Part shown: piece by piece, positions 8,476 to 16,599 of the stretch
Layout: every line of letters begins with the position of its first letter
How positions within the stretch are numbered: position 1 is the stretch's first letter
NCBI GenBank assembly: GCA_045649825.1
Contig: JAZRQO010000001.1
Coordinates: forward strand, 1 to 64,000
Length of the DNA stretch: 64,000 nt
Direction of reading: 5' to 3'
Source: RGIG9115 sp045649825
GTDB lineage: Bacteria > Bacillota > Clostridia > UBA1381
Notes under the pieces: model-generated
Database searches by the model: none
The model's input: the letters and a program-made list of their open reading frames with translations, nothing else
What the model was told of the DNA's origin: nothing
Made by a program: the position numbers and the translations under genes

Positions 8476-8577
8476 TTATTTTATAGAAAACTAAAACTTT
8501 TAATATTTGAAATTATGTGTACATTGATTCACCATAATATCAGCCAATGGCTGAAGTATTTAATCAAATGCTTTAAT

Positions 8578-8637
8578 TTATCTTGCACAGCATCCAGAAA
8601 TCTTACGGAACAACTCTACCATCTGATTAATTTCCAT
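8578..8637 (-). CDS. Possible 19-residue small ORF after RNase H
   Basis: ATG (8635-8637) is preceded by AAAGGAGG, which overlaps the stop codon of the RNase H gene, so it would be translationally coupled. The peptide is MEINQMVELFRKISGCCAR, with two adjacent cysteines and an amphipathic start. No family is recognised. It could be a true small protein or a chance ORF behind a good ribosome binding site; no T-run follows until the shared terminator. Confidence 0.4.
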   Translation of the reverse strand: MEINQMVELFRKISGCCAR

Positions 8638-8649
8638 AATGAGCCTCCT

Positions 8650-9240
8650 TTATTCAATGCCCAGCGCATCCTTTGCAAGCCTGTCCGCCTCGTCGTTATA
8701 CTTATCTCCTGAATGACCTTTAACCTTGGTGAAAACAACTTTCAAACGGTCTTTTATGCTGTTATAAAATGCACTGTAGGCAATTGTTCCTTCTTTATTT
8801 GTTTTCCACACACCTGTACACCATTTTTCCACGCCTTCATAGTCGTATCGGATTTCTACAGATGGTATATTATTTTTAAGGCAGTAATCCATAACAAACT
8901 CTGCACCTGCTATTTCGCCTGCCACATTCCGCATCTGAGCCATTTCGGGATTTTCAAAGGCCTGTGAAAAGGTAAGCTTTTCACCGCCAGTGAAAAGCAC
9001 AACACCAAAAGCGTATCTGCCGTCGGAAACGGAGAAGCTTCCGTCGGTGTATGCAACCGCATCACAATCGGGCTTTTCTTCTGCTGCTCCAATTCCAAGA
9101 TACATAAGAGCTTCTGATTTCTCTCCAAACCCCTTAAATTCTGCTCCGCTATAGCCGTCAATTTGCTCTTTACATTCTGCCCAGGTGGTATAAATGCCGG
9201 GAACTCGTCCCTGCTTCACCGCATAAAAATTCTTTTTCAT
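8650..9240 (-). CDS. rnhA: Ribonuclease HI with N-terminal hybrid-binding (viroplasmin) domain
   Basis: A 196-residue nuclease that cuts RNA in RNA-DNA hybrids. Residues 1-50 are a caulimovirus-viroplasmin/HBD domain (KNFYAVKQGRVPGIYTTW, GFGEKSEALMYL). The rest is an RNase H fold with the acidic active site: D in AYTDGSFSV, E in GEIAGAEF, D in IRYDYEGVEKW, and the C-terminal VKGHSGDKYNDEADRLA. The start is placed at ATG 9238-9240 because GGAG lies 7 nt before it; a more upstream ATG at 9252 overlaps that ribosome binding site. A leader RNA with a terminator-like hairpin lies directly upstream. Confidence 0.93.
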   Translation of the reverse strand: MKKNFYAVKQGRVPGIYTTWAECKEQIDGYSGAEFKGFGEKSEALMYLGIGAAEEKPDCDAVAYTDGSFSVSDGRYAFGVVLFTGGEKLTFSQAFENPEMAQMRNVAGEIAGAEFVMDYCLKNNIPSVEIRYDYEGVEKWCTGVWKTNKEGTIAYSAFYNSIKDRLKVVFTKVKGHSGDKYNDEADRLAKDALGIE

Positions 9241-9263
9241 AATAATCTCCATTCAAGCTTTAA

Positions 9264-9364
9264 AACAAAAAGCCGTGCTAAAGCCACGACTTCCTGCCTG
9301 CAAGCTGCACGCGGGGGAGCATACAACCTGCTGAAATTATTAACAGAGAGCAAATTAATTTGCT
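9264..9364 (-). ncRNA. Candidate small RNA or structured leader upstream of rnhA
   Basis: A good promoter (9371-9399, minus) is followed by about 100 nt containing no ORF with a ribosome binding site, then a hairpin (GTCGTG / CACGGC with loop GCTTTAG) and TTTTTGTTTT. The RNase H start codon is only ~24 nt past the T-run. The segment includes the palindrome GCAAATTAATTTGC and a GC-rich run. It does not match riboswitch cores I can recall. The closing hairpin with a CTTTAG-type loop after GGAAG resembles the right ends of IS200/IS605 (TnpB-associated) elements, but no tnpB is present. Either a free sRNA or an attenuator is possible. Confidence 0.45.
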
Positions 9365-9370
9365 GATATA

Positions 9371-9399
9371 AGTATATCACAGCAAAATCAATTTGTAAA
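9371..9399 (-). promoter_or_regulatory. Promoter of the RNA candidate and rnhA
   Basis: Minus strand TTTACA (9394-9399), 17-bp spacer, TATACT (9371-9376) with an upstream TGA extended -10. Confidence 0.75.
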
Positions 9400-9436
9400 C
9401 AATAGGATATTTGTATTTCATATAAATATATTGAAC

Positions 9437-10078
9437 TTATCCGTTATAGCTCCTGTATTTCTTGCCGCTTAGCTTTATTTCTATGACCGGATTTGAGTTT
9501 TCAAGGCTTCGCATAAGACGCATAATCTCTTTTTCGTCAAAATCCGTCACACTCATAAACACACTGTCATTATCTGTTGTTGCGATATAAAGTATGTCAA
9601 TTTTTTCAAGCATCCTGTTATTTGCACTGTAGCTTGCATTTTCATAAAGAGCCACTGCCTCCAGGAATGATTCGTCGTTTGTGTTACGCTTTATAAAGGT
9701 TTTTGTTCCGATATAAACCTTGTCTATTTCGGAAACCGGAACCCGAAGCCTTACATTCTTTGCCGGCAGAAGCTCTGCAATAAACTGAGGCTTTGCAAGA
9801 GTCTGATAAGGGAAAAAGCAGTTGTCCCAGCATTTTAAAAATAAATCCTTACCGTCGGTGAAAATCCAGGTTGAATAAAGCTCGTTAAGGCATACAAGAA
9901 TATAGCTTCCGCCAAGAACTATTCCGATTGTGTAGCTGATTACATACCACACATTGGGAACTATAAAAATATTGTATACTATAAACACAAGCGCCACAAG
10001 ACAAAGCGCCGCAACTACCCACATAGTTACAGAGCCTCTTGTTCTCTTCTTTTTGCTCACACTTGCTTTTGCTTTCAT
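9437..10078 (-). CDS. Membrane protein with two N-terminal helices, function unknown
   Basis: A 213-residue protein starting at ATG 10076-10078, chosen because AAAGGATAA lies just upstream; the longer ORF adds only seven residues over that site. After a basic start (KAKASVSKKKRTRG) come two membrane helices (about 18-38 and 44-64), then a ~145-residue soluble domain, probably cytoplasmic, with mixed alpha/beta character (RLRVPVSEIDKVYIGTKTFI, DILYIATTDNDSVFMS). The layout resembles PH-like or photosystem-type bacterial membrane regulators, but no family is recognised. It lies 36 nt after the NlpC/P60 hydrolase on the same strand and is likely cotranscribed. Confidence 0.7.
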   Translation of the reverse strand: MKAKASVSKKKRTRGSVTMWVVAALCLVALVFIVYNIFIVPNVWYVISYTIGIVLGGSYILVCLNELYSTWIFTDGKDLFLKCWDNCFFPYQTLAKPQFIAELLPAKNVRLRVPVSEIDKVYIGTKTFIKRNTNDESFLEAVALYENASYSANNRMLEKIDILYIATTDNDSVFMSVTDFDEKEIMRLMRSLENSNPVIEIKLSGKKYRSYNG

Positions 10079-10114
10079 AAATTTATCCTTTCCCGGCACA
10101 CCTGCCGAACATTA

Positions 10115-12610
10115 TCAGAAAACACGCTTCGCTCCTGCATATTCCCTGTGGAAATAACCATCCTGCAGGCTTGAAATCTTTACGACGTCACCTGTATGAG
10201 GTGCGTGAACAAACATATTATTGCCTATATAAATTCCCACGTGGTGGACCGTTCCGTCTTTTTGGAAAAAGATAAGGTCACCGGGAATAAGCTCCTCACG
10301 GTCTACGAAAACTCCGCTATGAGCGAACTGCTCACGTGAAGTACGTGCTACATTTTTGATACCCAGGGAATTGCATATGTATTTCACAAGCCCTGAACAG
10401 TCAAAGCCTGTGGGAGTTGTCCCGCCCCAGAGATACGGAACTCCCCTATAGGAAAGTGCCATTGCCGCAATGGCGTTACCTGTTTCGGAAGGAGTGCCCG
10501 TGTATGTACGGTCTATGAATTTACCCGTTGTTCCTCCATATTCAGGAAGCATACCTGCAAGCGCCTTAAATCGCTTGGTTGCAGGAAGAATTCGTTGGGT
10601 TATCTTCGTTTTGTATACCGTTACAGGCTGAGAAATCTGCTGAGTTACAGGTTCCTTATCTGCATTAGCGAAAGGCATTTCCCCGCCAACGGGAATATTC
10701 TCCGCAGGGTCGGGTTCACCCGCCATATCGGGAACTATCACGGTTTGTATAACCTCTTCTGTTACCGCTACGGTTTCGGTGTCGTAGAGGTATATCCACT
10801 CTTCCCCGTCACCGTAGTAGTATTCAAAGGTTTCATCGGGTTCGAGTATAAATTCGTTTATAACCGGCTCAAAAGGCTTTATTTCCACCGACGCAAAGGC
10901 ATTTCCCTTTTCCTTTCCGTCGGCATGGCTTATTGCGGTTGCACACACGTAGTACACGCCCGGAGCAAGCGGCTCCAATATACATTCGTTTGCACCTTTA
11001 AGCTCACGTGTAAGCACAGGCTTGTTATTTTTATCGTATACATCTATGCGGAAATCCCTGTATGCCGAAGAATACAGCGATATTTCAAGCTCATCATCAT
11101 AGGTTGAAAGCTTCATCTCAGGAGAAACTATATTAATCCTGGTTTCTGCATTGCCGTGAGTAAATTCCACTGTGTTACCGCAGAGCTCCTTTTCTTCCGA
11201 TACGGAAATCACACAGGCTCTGTACATATTGCCGTCGGTAAGAACATAGGAGGGGATTTCGATATATGGTTTATCCGATCTTATATATGCAAATACGTCA
11301 TAGCTTTCCTTTTCCATATTGAAAAGCTTAACAAGATATTTATCCCCGCAGCGTTTTTCAAGCTCCAGAGTAAGGCTTCCGCCTTTTGTTTTTTCGCCGT
11401 TTGCGGGAGAAATAATACGCGGAGTTTTAATTTTTTCTACAGGTTCGGGAGAAACATCCGCCGCTCCCGGAAAGGGATTTTTAAGGTTTACAACCTTATT
11501 CCTTGCATCAACTGCGGTTATTTCCCAGGCTCCCTCATTGTAGGAAGCAAAAAGCTCCGATGCCATTCCGAAGGAATGTGACAAAATTCCGTCTGCGCGA
11601 TCCTCGCTCTGAAGCTCCTCGTATACTTCGACAAAGGTATCACCCACAACCATTTCAACAACCCTGTCGGCAAAATCATGTGTGAGCGTGGGAGAGGTTC
11701 GGGCAGATTTTGATACAAAGGTTATATTTCCCTTCTTAGCCCTGTATGCATTTATAACATCAAATACCATACCTTCATGAAGGGCCAAGCCGTCAGAGGG
11801 GATGTTGCAATAAACTGCATCTACTTCCCCATCTTTTCCATATATGTATTTAATTTCACTGCTTTTTGGGGGGAGATTTCCCCTGTCAAGCCCTGCCGCA
11901 TTGGTAAAATATCCCCATACCATATCGTCTTTAATCCCAACAGCTATAAAATCCAGGTAGCTACTGCTGAAAATATGCCAGCTTACACCATCCTCTGAAA
12001 CGTCAATACGGTCGGGATCGCCGAATTTTGTAAATACTTCATTTACCGAGCTTCCGATGCTGATTGTTTTTCCGCCAACGGTTACGGGATTTGTTTTATG
12101 GAAAAGGTCGTTTACTCTTTTCATAAACGCCTCTGCCGCAGCGTTAGTAAACTCCTCGTCGGGATTACTCTGACCTCTTATTCCTATAACGCCGTGACGT
12201 ATCATGGAGGCATAGGCTATTTTATTTTCGTCTCTTACAAATGCATTATCGTAGCAGGAATTAAGAATTGTTTCCGCCTGTTCCATACTTATTTCAAACT
12301 GTGAATCAGCACTGACTAAAATACCGTACACAAACCTCGCCGCATCCTGCTTAACCGCGCGGGCTTCTTTATCGGTAATATATTCAAAAGGCACAAGACC
12401 TTTTGAAGCTGCCTTTAACAATGTTTTGTTACAATTTTTATATTCTTCGGGTATTTCCGTGGTTTTATCTGAAGTACCAAGCTTATCGCTGAGTGTGATG
12501 AGCATTTTCCCAAGCTCCTCGCGGGTGCAGAAGCTATCTGCTAAAGCGGGAACAGAAAAAATCAAAGCACACACAACAGTAAGCAAAAATACTATCCTTT
12601 TGCGAAACAT
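10115..12610 (-). CDS. Secreted NlpC/P60 (C40) cell-wall endopeptidase with CAP-associated-like region
   Basis: An 831-residue exported protein. Residues 1-24 are a signal peptide ending PALA. Next comes an SLH-like or degenerate helical segment (~25-165), then a region resembling the CAP-associated domain (TISIGSSVNEVFTKFGDPDR, ~195-270) and a CAP/SCP-like stretch (MVFDVINAYRAKK, ~285-370) that looks eroded. The middle (~400-600) is beta-rich and linker-like. The last ~125 residues are a C40 peptidase: Cys738 in GFDCSGLVKY, His790 in HHVGIYIG and His802 in FVHAPH. It would hydrolyse peptide bonds in peptidoglycan stems. It has its own promoter and is followed by a membrane-protein gene. CAP assignments are by eye. 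Confidence 0.88.
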   Translation of the reverse strand: MFRKRIVFLLTVVCALIFSVPALADSFCTREELGKMLITLSDKLGTSDKTTEIPEEYKNCNKTLLKAASKGLVPFEYITDKEARAVKQDAARFVYGILVSADSQFEISMEQAETILNSCYDNAFVRDENKIAYASMIRHGVIGIRGQSNPDEEFTNAAAEAFMKRVNDLFHKTNPVTVGGKTISIGSSVNEVFTKFGDPDRIDVSEDGVSWHIFSSSYLDFIAVGIKDDMVWGYFTNAAGLDRGNLPPKSSEIKYIYGKDGEVDAVYCNIPSDGLALHEGMVFDVINAYRAKKGNITFVSKSARTSPTLTHDFADRVVEMVVGDTFVEVYEELQSEDRADGILSHSFGMASELFASYNEGAWEITAVDARNKVVNLKNPFPGAADVSPEPVEKIKTPRIISPANGEKTKGGSLTLELEKRCGDKYLVKLFNMEKESYDVFAYIRSDKPYIEIPSYVLTDGNMYRACVISVSEEKELCGNTVEFTHGNAETRINIVSPEMKLSTYDDELEISLYSSAYRDFRIDVYDKNNKPVLTRELKGANECILEPLAPGVYYVCATAISHADGKEKGNAFASVEIKPFEPVINEFILEPDETFEYYYGDGEEWIYLYDTETVAVTEEVIQTVIVPDMAGEPDPAENIPVGGEMPFANADKEPVTQQISQPVTVYKTKITQRILPATKRFKALAGMLPEYGGTTGKFIDRTYTGTPSETGNAIAAMALSYRGVPYLWGGTTPTGFDCSGLVKYICNSLGIKNVARTSREQFAHSGVFVDREELIPGDLIFFQKDGTVHHVGIYIGNNMFVHAPHTGDVVKISSLQDGYFHREYAGAKRVF

Positions 12611-12655
12611 AAAATTACTCCTGTTTTTAAAAAATATACATTCTCTCAGCTTAAA

Positions 12656-12684
12656 ATTATACCAAACATCAGCTTTTTTGTAAA
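12656..12684 (-). promoter_or_regulatory. Promoter of the NlpC/P60 gene
   Basis: Minus strand TTTACA (12679-12684), 17-bp spacer, TATAAT (12656-12661), with TGG before the -10. Confidence 0.8.
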
Positions 12685-12807
12685 GAAAAAAGAGAAATCT
12701 TTAAAAAAATATAACATTTGGTTAATATAATAGGTAATAATCGATTTTTTTTTGAACTTTATGACATAACCTCCCGAAAAAGATGACGGTTTTTCCGCAA
12801 AATTTGT

Positions 12808-12833
12808 GATATACTTGGAACATAACCGGTTAT
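12808..12833 (+). promoter_or_regulatory. Extended -10 promoter with palindromic operator for the virion cassette
   Basis: TGA precedes TATACT (12810-12815); no good -35 is visible. A perfect 12-bp palindrome, ATAACCGGTTAT (12822-12833), sits at the expected start of transcription, a typical place for a repressor site. A half site (CATAACC) recurs at 12765-12771. It is the only promoter-like element seen before the 13.5-kb block. The regulator is not identified. Confidence 0.6.
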
Positions 12834-12862
12834 AAAAAATATTTTTTCAGGAGTGATTTATT

Positions 12863-14071
12863 ATGACAGACACAGAAAAACTACTTAACGTGCAGACCAC
12901 TACAAGCAAGGGTACATCGCCTATATTCCAGGACGTTCTTAACAGACACATCCTTAAAAAGGCTGAAACCAAGCTTGTACACGACCAGTTTGGACAGAAG
13001 GTACAGATTCCCAGAGGCAAAACAAAAACAATTGCCTGGGACAGACTTTCACCTCTTCCAAAAGCGACAAAGCCCCTTACTGAGGGTATTACCCCCAAGG
13101 GCAGCACAATCAACATCACACGTATTACCGCACAGCCCGTGCAGTACGGTAACTACGTGAGCTACACCGACAGCTTTGACTTCTTCAAGAACGACCCGTC
13201 ACCTGAGGTCCTCAAGATGAATGATCTTCTCGGCAGAAACGCTGCAGAAACTCTTGACGACATCACAAAGGACGTCCTTGCGGCAGGTACAAACGTGCTT
13301 TATGCAGGCGGTGTTGCAAGCAGAGCAGAGCTTGAAAGCGGGCTTACGGTAACGGACATAAGAAAAGCTGTTAACCAGCTCAAGAGAAACAAGGCTGTTC
13401 CTTTTGATGACGGTTATTACGTTGCAATCGTACACCCCGATGTTACCTTTGATATTCAGTCTGACGAAAACTGGAAAAAGCCCCACGAATATGCAGACAC
13501 AAAGAACATCTACAAGGGTGAAATCGGTGAGCTTTACGGAGTAAGATTTGTTGAAACTCCCGACGCAAAGGTTTTCAGAGGCACTGACCTTGCCGTAAAC
13601 CGCAGTGAGCTTACGGTTCAGAGCATCGACGCAGAGAACAAGCGTATTTACATTATGGAGGATATTTCAACTTCAGAAGCCTCTGCACTTTCAGGAAGAA
13701 GCATTATTGCAAACGGATTTATTTACGTGATTGCATCTGCAACTGCAGGCGAAAACGGAGAAGCCTACATAACACTTTCCGAAGAGCCGGATGCATCACT
13801 TGAAATTGACACCGCAATATACCCTGCAGACGGTGGCGGTGCAAACAACAGCCCCGTTTACGGCAACCTCTTTATTGCAAAGGATGCCTACGGCGTAACA
13901 AGCCCCAAGGCAAACATCGAAAATATCACAAAAGCCCTGGGTTCTGCCGGAAGCTCAGACCCCCTCAATCAGAGAGGTACTATGTCTTGGAAAGCATACC
14001 ACCTGGCAAAAATCCTCGAGCCGCTTTACTTGCTCAGATATGAGTCTTTATCTACTTTGACAAAGATGTAA
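12863..14071 (+). CDS. Phage major capsid protein, N4-gp56 type
   Basis: A 402-residue structural protein. The N-terminal segment (SPIFQDVLNRHILKKAET, then PRGKTKTIAWDRLSPL and LTEGITPKGS) and the ITAQPVQYGNYVSYTDS stretch are typical of the N4-gp56 major capsid family, which builds icosahedral heads of short-tailed phages. The length is normal. TCAGGAGTG precedes the ATG. It is the first gene of the block, directly downstream of the palindromic promoter and directly before the terminase, an order unlike the common terminase-portal-capsid series. Confidence 0.9.
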   Translation: MTDTEKLLNVQTTTSKGTSPIFQDVLNRHILKKAETKLVHDQFGQKVQIPRGKTKTIAWDRLSPLPKATKPLTEGITPKGSTINITRITAQPVQYGNYVSYTDSFDFFKNDPSPEVLKMNDLLGRNAAETLDDITKDVLAAGTNVLYAGGVASRAELESGLTVTDIRKAVNQLKRNKAVPFDDGYYVAIVHPDVTFDIQSDENWKKPHEYADTKNIYKGEIGELYGVRFVETPDAKVFRGTDLAVNRSELTVQSIDAENKRIYIMEDISTSEASALSGRSIIANGFIYVIASATAGENGEAYITLSEEPDASLEIDTAIYPADGGGANNSPVYGNLFIAKDAYGVTSPKANIENITKALGSAGSSDPLNQRGTMSWKAYHLAKILEPLYLLRYESLSTLTKM

Positions 14072-14095
14072 TATATTTGACGGAGGAAGTTGTGC

Positions 14096-15487
14096 ATGAA
14101 TGTAATTTGGAAGCCACAGCCACGGCAGGCGGTATTTCAATCACGGAGCGAATATGAAGCGCTCTACGGAGGTGCCGCAGGCGGCGGCAAGTCTGATGCT
14201 CTTGTGGCAGAGGCACTCAGACAGGTGCATATTCCTCATTACAAGGGTATTATTTTCAGAAAAACCATTCCTCAGCTCAGGGAACTTATTCAGAAGTCGA
14301 GGCGTATTTACAGTGCGGCATTTCCGGATGCGGTTTATAACTCCACGGAGCACGTATGGAAATTCCCGTCAGGCGCCAGGATTTATTTCGGCTCTATGCC
14401 GAACAGGGACAGCCATCTGAGCTATCAGGGGCTGTCCTTTGCCTTTATAGGCTTTGACGAGCTTACCCATTTTACCCGTGAGGAATATGAGTATCTTATA
14501 TCCCGTAACCGTGCCGACGGCGAAGGTGTGCGGGTTTATATACGGGCGACGGCAAACCCGGGCGGTATAGGACACGGCTGGGTTAAGGAAAGATTTATAA
14601 CCGCCGCACCGCCCAATACAACAATACATTTTAAAAGTCAGGTACGCATGCCCGACGGTACAACAAAGGAAGTTGAAAGAACACGTGTTTTTATACCGTC
14701 GTCCGTATTTGATAACGAGGCACTTCTAGCAAATGACCCCAATTACCTTGCAAATCTTGCCTCACTGCCCGAAGCGCAGAAAAATGCACTTTTGTATGGG
14801 GATTGGGACACATTTTCGGGGCAGGTATTTACAGAATGGAAAAATCATCCCGAAAACGAGGACAGACGAAACACTCATGTTATTCGTCCCTTTGCCATAC
14901 CACGGCACTGGAAAAGATACCGAAGCTTTGACTATGGCTACACACGCCCCTTTGCAGTGCAGTGGTGGGCAGTGGACGAAGACGGGGTGTGTTATTTATA
15001 CCGTCAGCTTTACGGCTGCACGGACCAACCAAATACCGGAGTGCGGATGGAGCCTTCGGCAATTGCAAAAATGATTAAGGAAATAGAGGATTCAGAAGAA
15101 AAGGGAAACAGAATAATCGGCATTGCAGACCCTGCTATCTGGGACGAAAGCCGGGGCAAAGCAGGAACTATTATAAACCTGTTTGAGGAGCAGGGCGTAT
15201 TCTTCGAAAAGGGTGATCACAAGCGTATACCGGGGAAAATGCAGGTTCATCACAGACTTGCATTTGACGAAAACGGGTACCCCGCCCTTTACGTGTTTGA
15301 CACCTGCCGTGAGTTTATAAGAACATTTCCCGCACTTATTTATGACCGCAACGCCCCAGAGGATATTGACACGAATTGTGAAGACCACGATTATGATGCA
15401 ATGCGATATTTTCTTATGCGAAACCCTATTCCCGCAAGAAGTATACCCGAAAAGAAATTTGAGGGAGTAAATGTTTATTATAAATAA
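14096..15487 (+). CDS. Phage terminase large subunit
   Basis: A 463-residue DNA-packaging motor. Walker A is GGAAGGGKS (25-33), Walker B FIGFDE (117-122), and the C-terminal RNase-H-like nuclease shows acidic residues in RSFDYGYTRPF, GIADPAIWD and EDHDYDAMRYF. All are present, so the enzyme looks intact. ATG 14096 is chosen because GGAGGAAG lies 8 nt upstream; a TTG at 14090 sits too close to it. No small terminase subunit is recognisable nearby. Confidence 0.93.
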   Translation: MNVIWKPQPRQAVFQSRSEYEALYGGAAGGGKSDALVAEALRQVHIPHYKGIIFRKTIPQLRELIQKSRRIYSAAFPDAVYNSTEHVWKFPSGARIYFGSMPNRDSHLSYQGLSFAFIGFDELTHFTREEYEYLISRNRADGEGVRVYIRATANPGGIGHGWVKERFITAAPPNTTIHFKSQVRMPDGTTKEVERTRVFIPSSVFDNEALLANDPNYLANLASLPEAQKNALLYGDWDTFSGQVFTEWKNHPENEDRRNTHVIRPFAIPRHWKRYRSFDYGYTRPFAVQWWAVDEDGVCYLYRQLYGCTDQPNTGVRMEPSAIAKMIKEIEDSEEKGNRIIGIADPAIWDESRGKAGTIINLFEEQGVFFEKGDHKRIPGKMQVHHRLAFDENGYPALYVFDTCREFIRTFPALIYDRNAPEDIDTNCEDHDYDAMRYFLMRNPIPARSIPEKKFEGVNVYYK

Positions 15488-15501
15488 AGGAGAATTTTAT
15501 T

Positions 15502-15804
15502 ATGGCAACAGAAACAAAGAAAGTTATAAAAAGCGTTGAGGAAAGAAGAAGACTCAACAACCGTAAGTATCAGGAATATATGAACGAAAAGGTATCGGTT
15601 AACATCCCTCTTGGAGGCGAGAAAATCGGGACCACCACAACTGCCTCCTGTGACGGCAGAGTTTATGAAATAAAGCTCGGTGAAACAGTACAGGTCCCCC
15701 GTAAGCTTGCAGAGGTTATAAACCGCAGTATTGACGGCAACATTGAAGTGCAGAAGAAGATGGAAAAAGCGGCTGCCGGTGCAAAAGAAATCGGTGAATA
15801 TTAA
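15502..15804 (+). CDS. Small phage protein, function unknown
   Basis: A 100-residue protein with a charged helical N-terminus (KKVIKSVEERRRLNNRKYQ), a central beta-like part (VSVNIPLGGEKIG, YEIKLGETVQVPR) and a helical C-terminus. AAAGGAG lies before the ATG. It follows terminase by 14 nt. It might be a head-decoration, small packaging or assembly factor, but no family is recognised. Confidence 0.7.
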   Translation: MATETKKVIKSVEERRRLNNRKYQEYMNEKVSVNIPLGGEKIGTTTTASCDGRVYEIKLGETVQVPRKLAEVINRSIDGNIEVQKKMEKAAAGAKEIGEY

Positions 15805-15833
15805 TCTATCACATAAGAAACGGATGTGAAAAT

Positions 15834-15908
15834 ATGAACCTGAAAAACATGCAAAAAATGGCACGTCCCCGTTGCAAATACGGAGGTATATTATGGCATT
15901 TGAAATAA
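15834..15908 (+). CDS. Doubtful 24-residue ORF
   Basis: ATG (15834-15836) after a weak GGATGTGA encodes MNLKNMQKMARPRCKYGGIL and four more residues. It overlaps the start of the next gene. It could be a tiny phage gene or a leader for translational coupling; support is slight. Confidence 0.2.
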   Translation: MNLKNMQKMARPRCKYGGILWHLK

Positions 15909-16597
15909 ACTCAGACAAGTACAGCTTTGCTTCAAAGCCTGAGAAAAGCGAAACGGACTACACACTTACCATTGCACGTCAGCTTGTAGCAAAAGAGGCG
16001 GAAGTAAGGGCATCGGCAGACACTGAAATAAACAGGCATTTAAATCTGCTTGACAATTCGGAAGCCGATTTCAGAGCTTTTGAAGTTCAGACAACAGCGT
16101 TTCTTGCAGAGAAGGAAATTCTTTCAAACAAGGTGCAAAGCATTTCAAACACTCCGTCAGAAGATAAGTACCCGTCAGAGGCAGCAGTGGCAGAGTATGT
16201 GGCAGGTCTTGGTGAGGGAAACGGCGGACACGTACATGTGAACAAGGAAGTCATTGACACCATAACCCACGAAAGGGTTAACAGGTGGGATTTTGCGGCA
16301 GATAATCTTAAGGATTATTCCGTGGAGGCAATGGCAAGTGCGGTAAACACTCTTATTGACAGAGCGAACAAAGCGGAAACAGACATATCTTCACTGTCTG
16401 ATAACATACAAAGCATAAAAGGCTACACAAACAGAAAAACTGTTTTTAATTCAGATGGAAGTATATCAGAAATAAGCAGTAATAATACAAAAGTTACTAC
16501 ATTTAATTCAGACGGAAGCGTTACAGAAACTGATAGTAACGGTAATTCAAAAACCACTTTATTTAACCCGGACGGAAGCATTACGGAGGTGATTTAA
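15893..16597 (+). CDS. Phage fibre-like protein with DGS repeats
   Basis: A 234-residue virion-associated protein, probably a tail fibre or spike component. The N-terminus (AFEINSDKYSFASKPEK) matches that of the protein starting at 17131, suggesting a common particle-anchoring segment. The middle is helical. The C-terminus carries three degenerate repeats of 19-20 residues built on FNSDGSxxE, typical of beta-rich fibre tips. The start at 15893 is fixed by CGGAGG and by the match to the paralogue; the longer ORF from 15872 overlaps that site. Confidence 0.72.
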   Translation: MAFEINSDKYSFASKPEKSETDYTLTIARQLVAKEAEVRASADTEINRHLNLLDNSEADFRAFEVQTTAFLAEKEILSNKVQSISNTPSEDKYPSEAAVAEYVAGLGEGNGGHVHVNKEVIDTITHERVNRWDFAADNLKDYSVEAMASAVNTLIDRANKAETDISSLSDNIQSIKGYTNRKTVFNSDGSISEISSNNTKVTTFNSDGSVTETDSNGNSKTTLFNPDGSITEVI

Positions 16598-16599
16598 TA

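Noticed and set aside
8473..8967. Plus-strand ORFs after yajC
   Set aside because: They begin inside the yajC terminator or run antisense to RNase H; no start signals.
12640..12650. CTGAGA-type motif in the NlpC/P60 leader as a TPP riboswitch
   Set aside because: Only the short motif is present; the remaining conserved TPP aptamer segments are absent and the leader is too short.
12847..13119. Minus-strand ORF across the capsid start
   Set aside because: Antisense to the capsid gene; no ribosome binding site.
15478..15918. 146-residue minus-strand ORF in the phage block
   Set aside because: Antisense to two phage genes with good ribosome binding sites; composition is that of a reverse-complement shadow.
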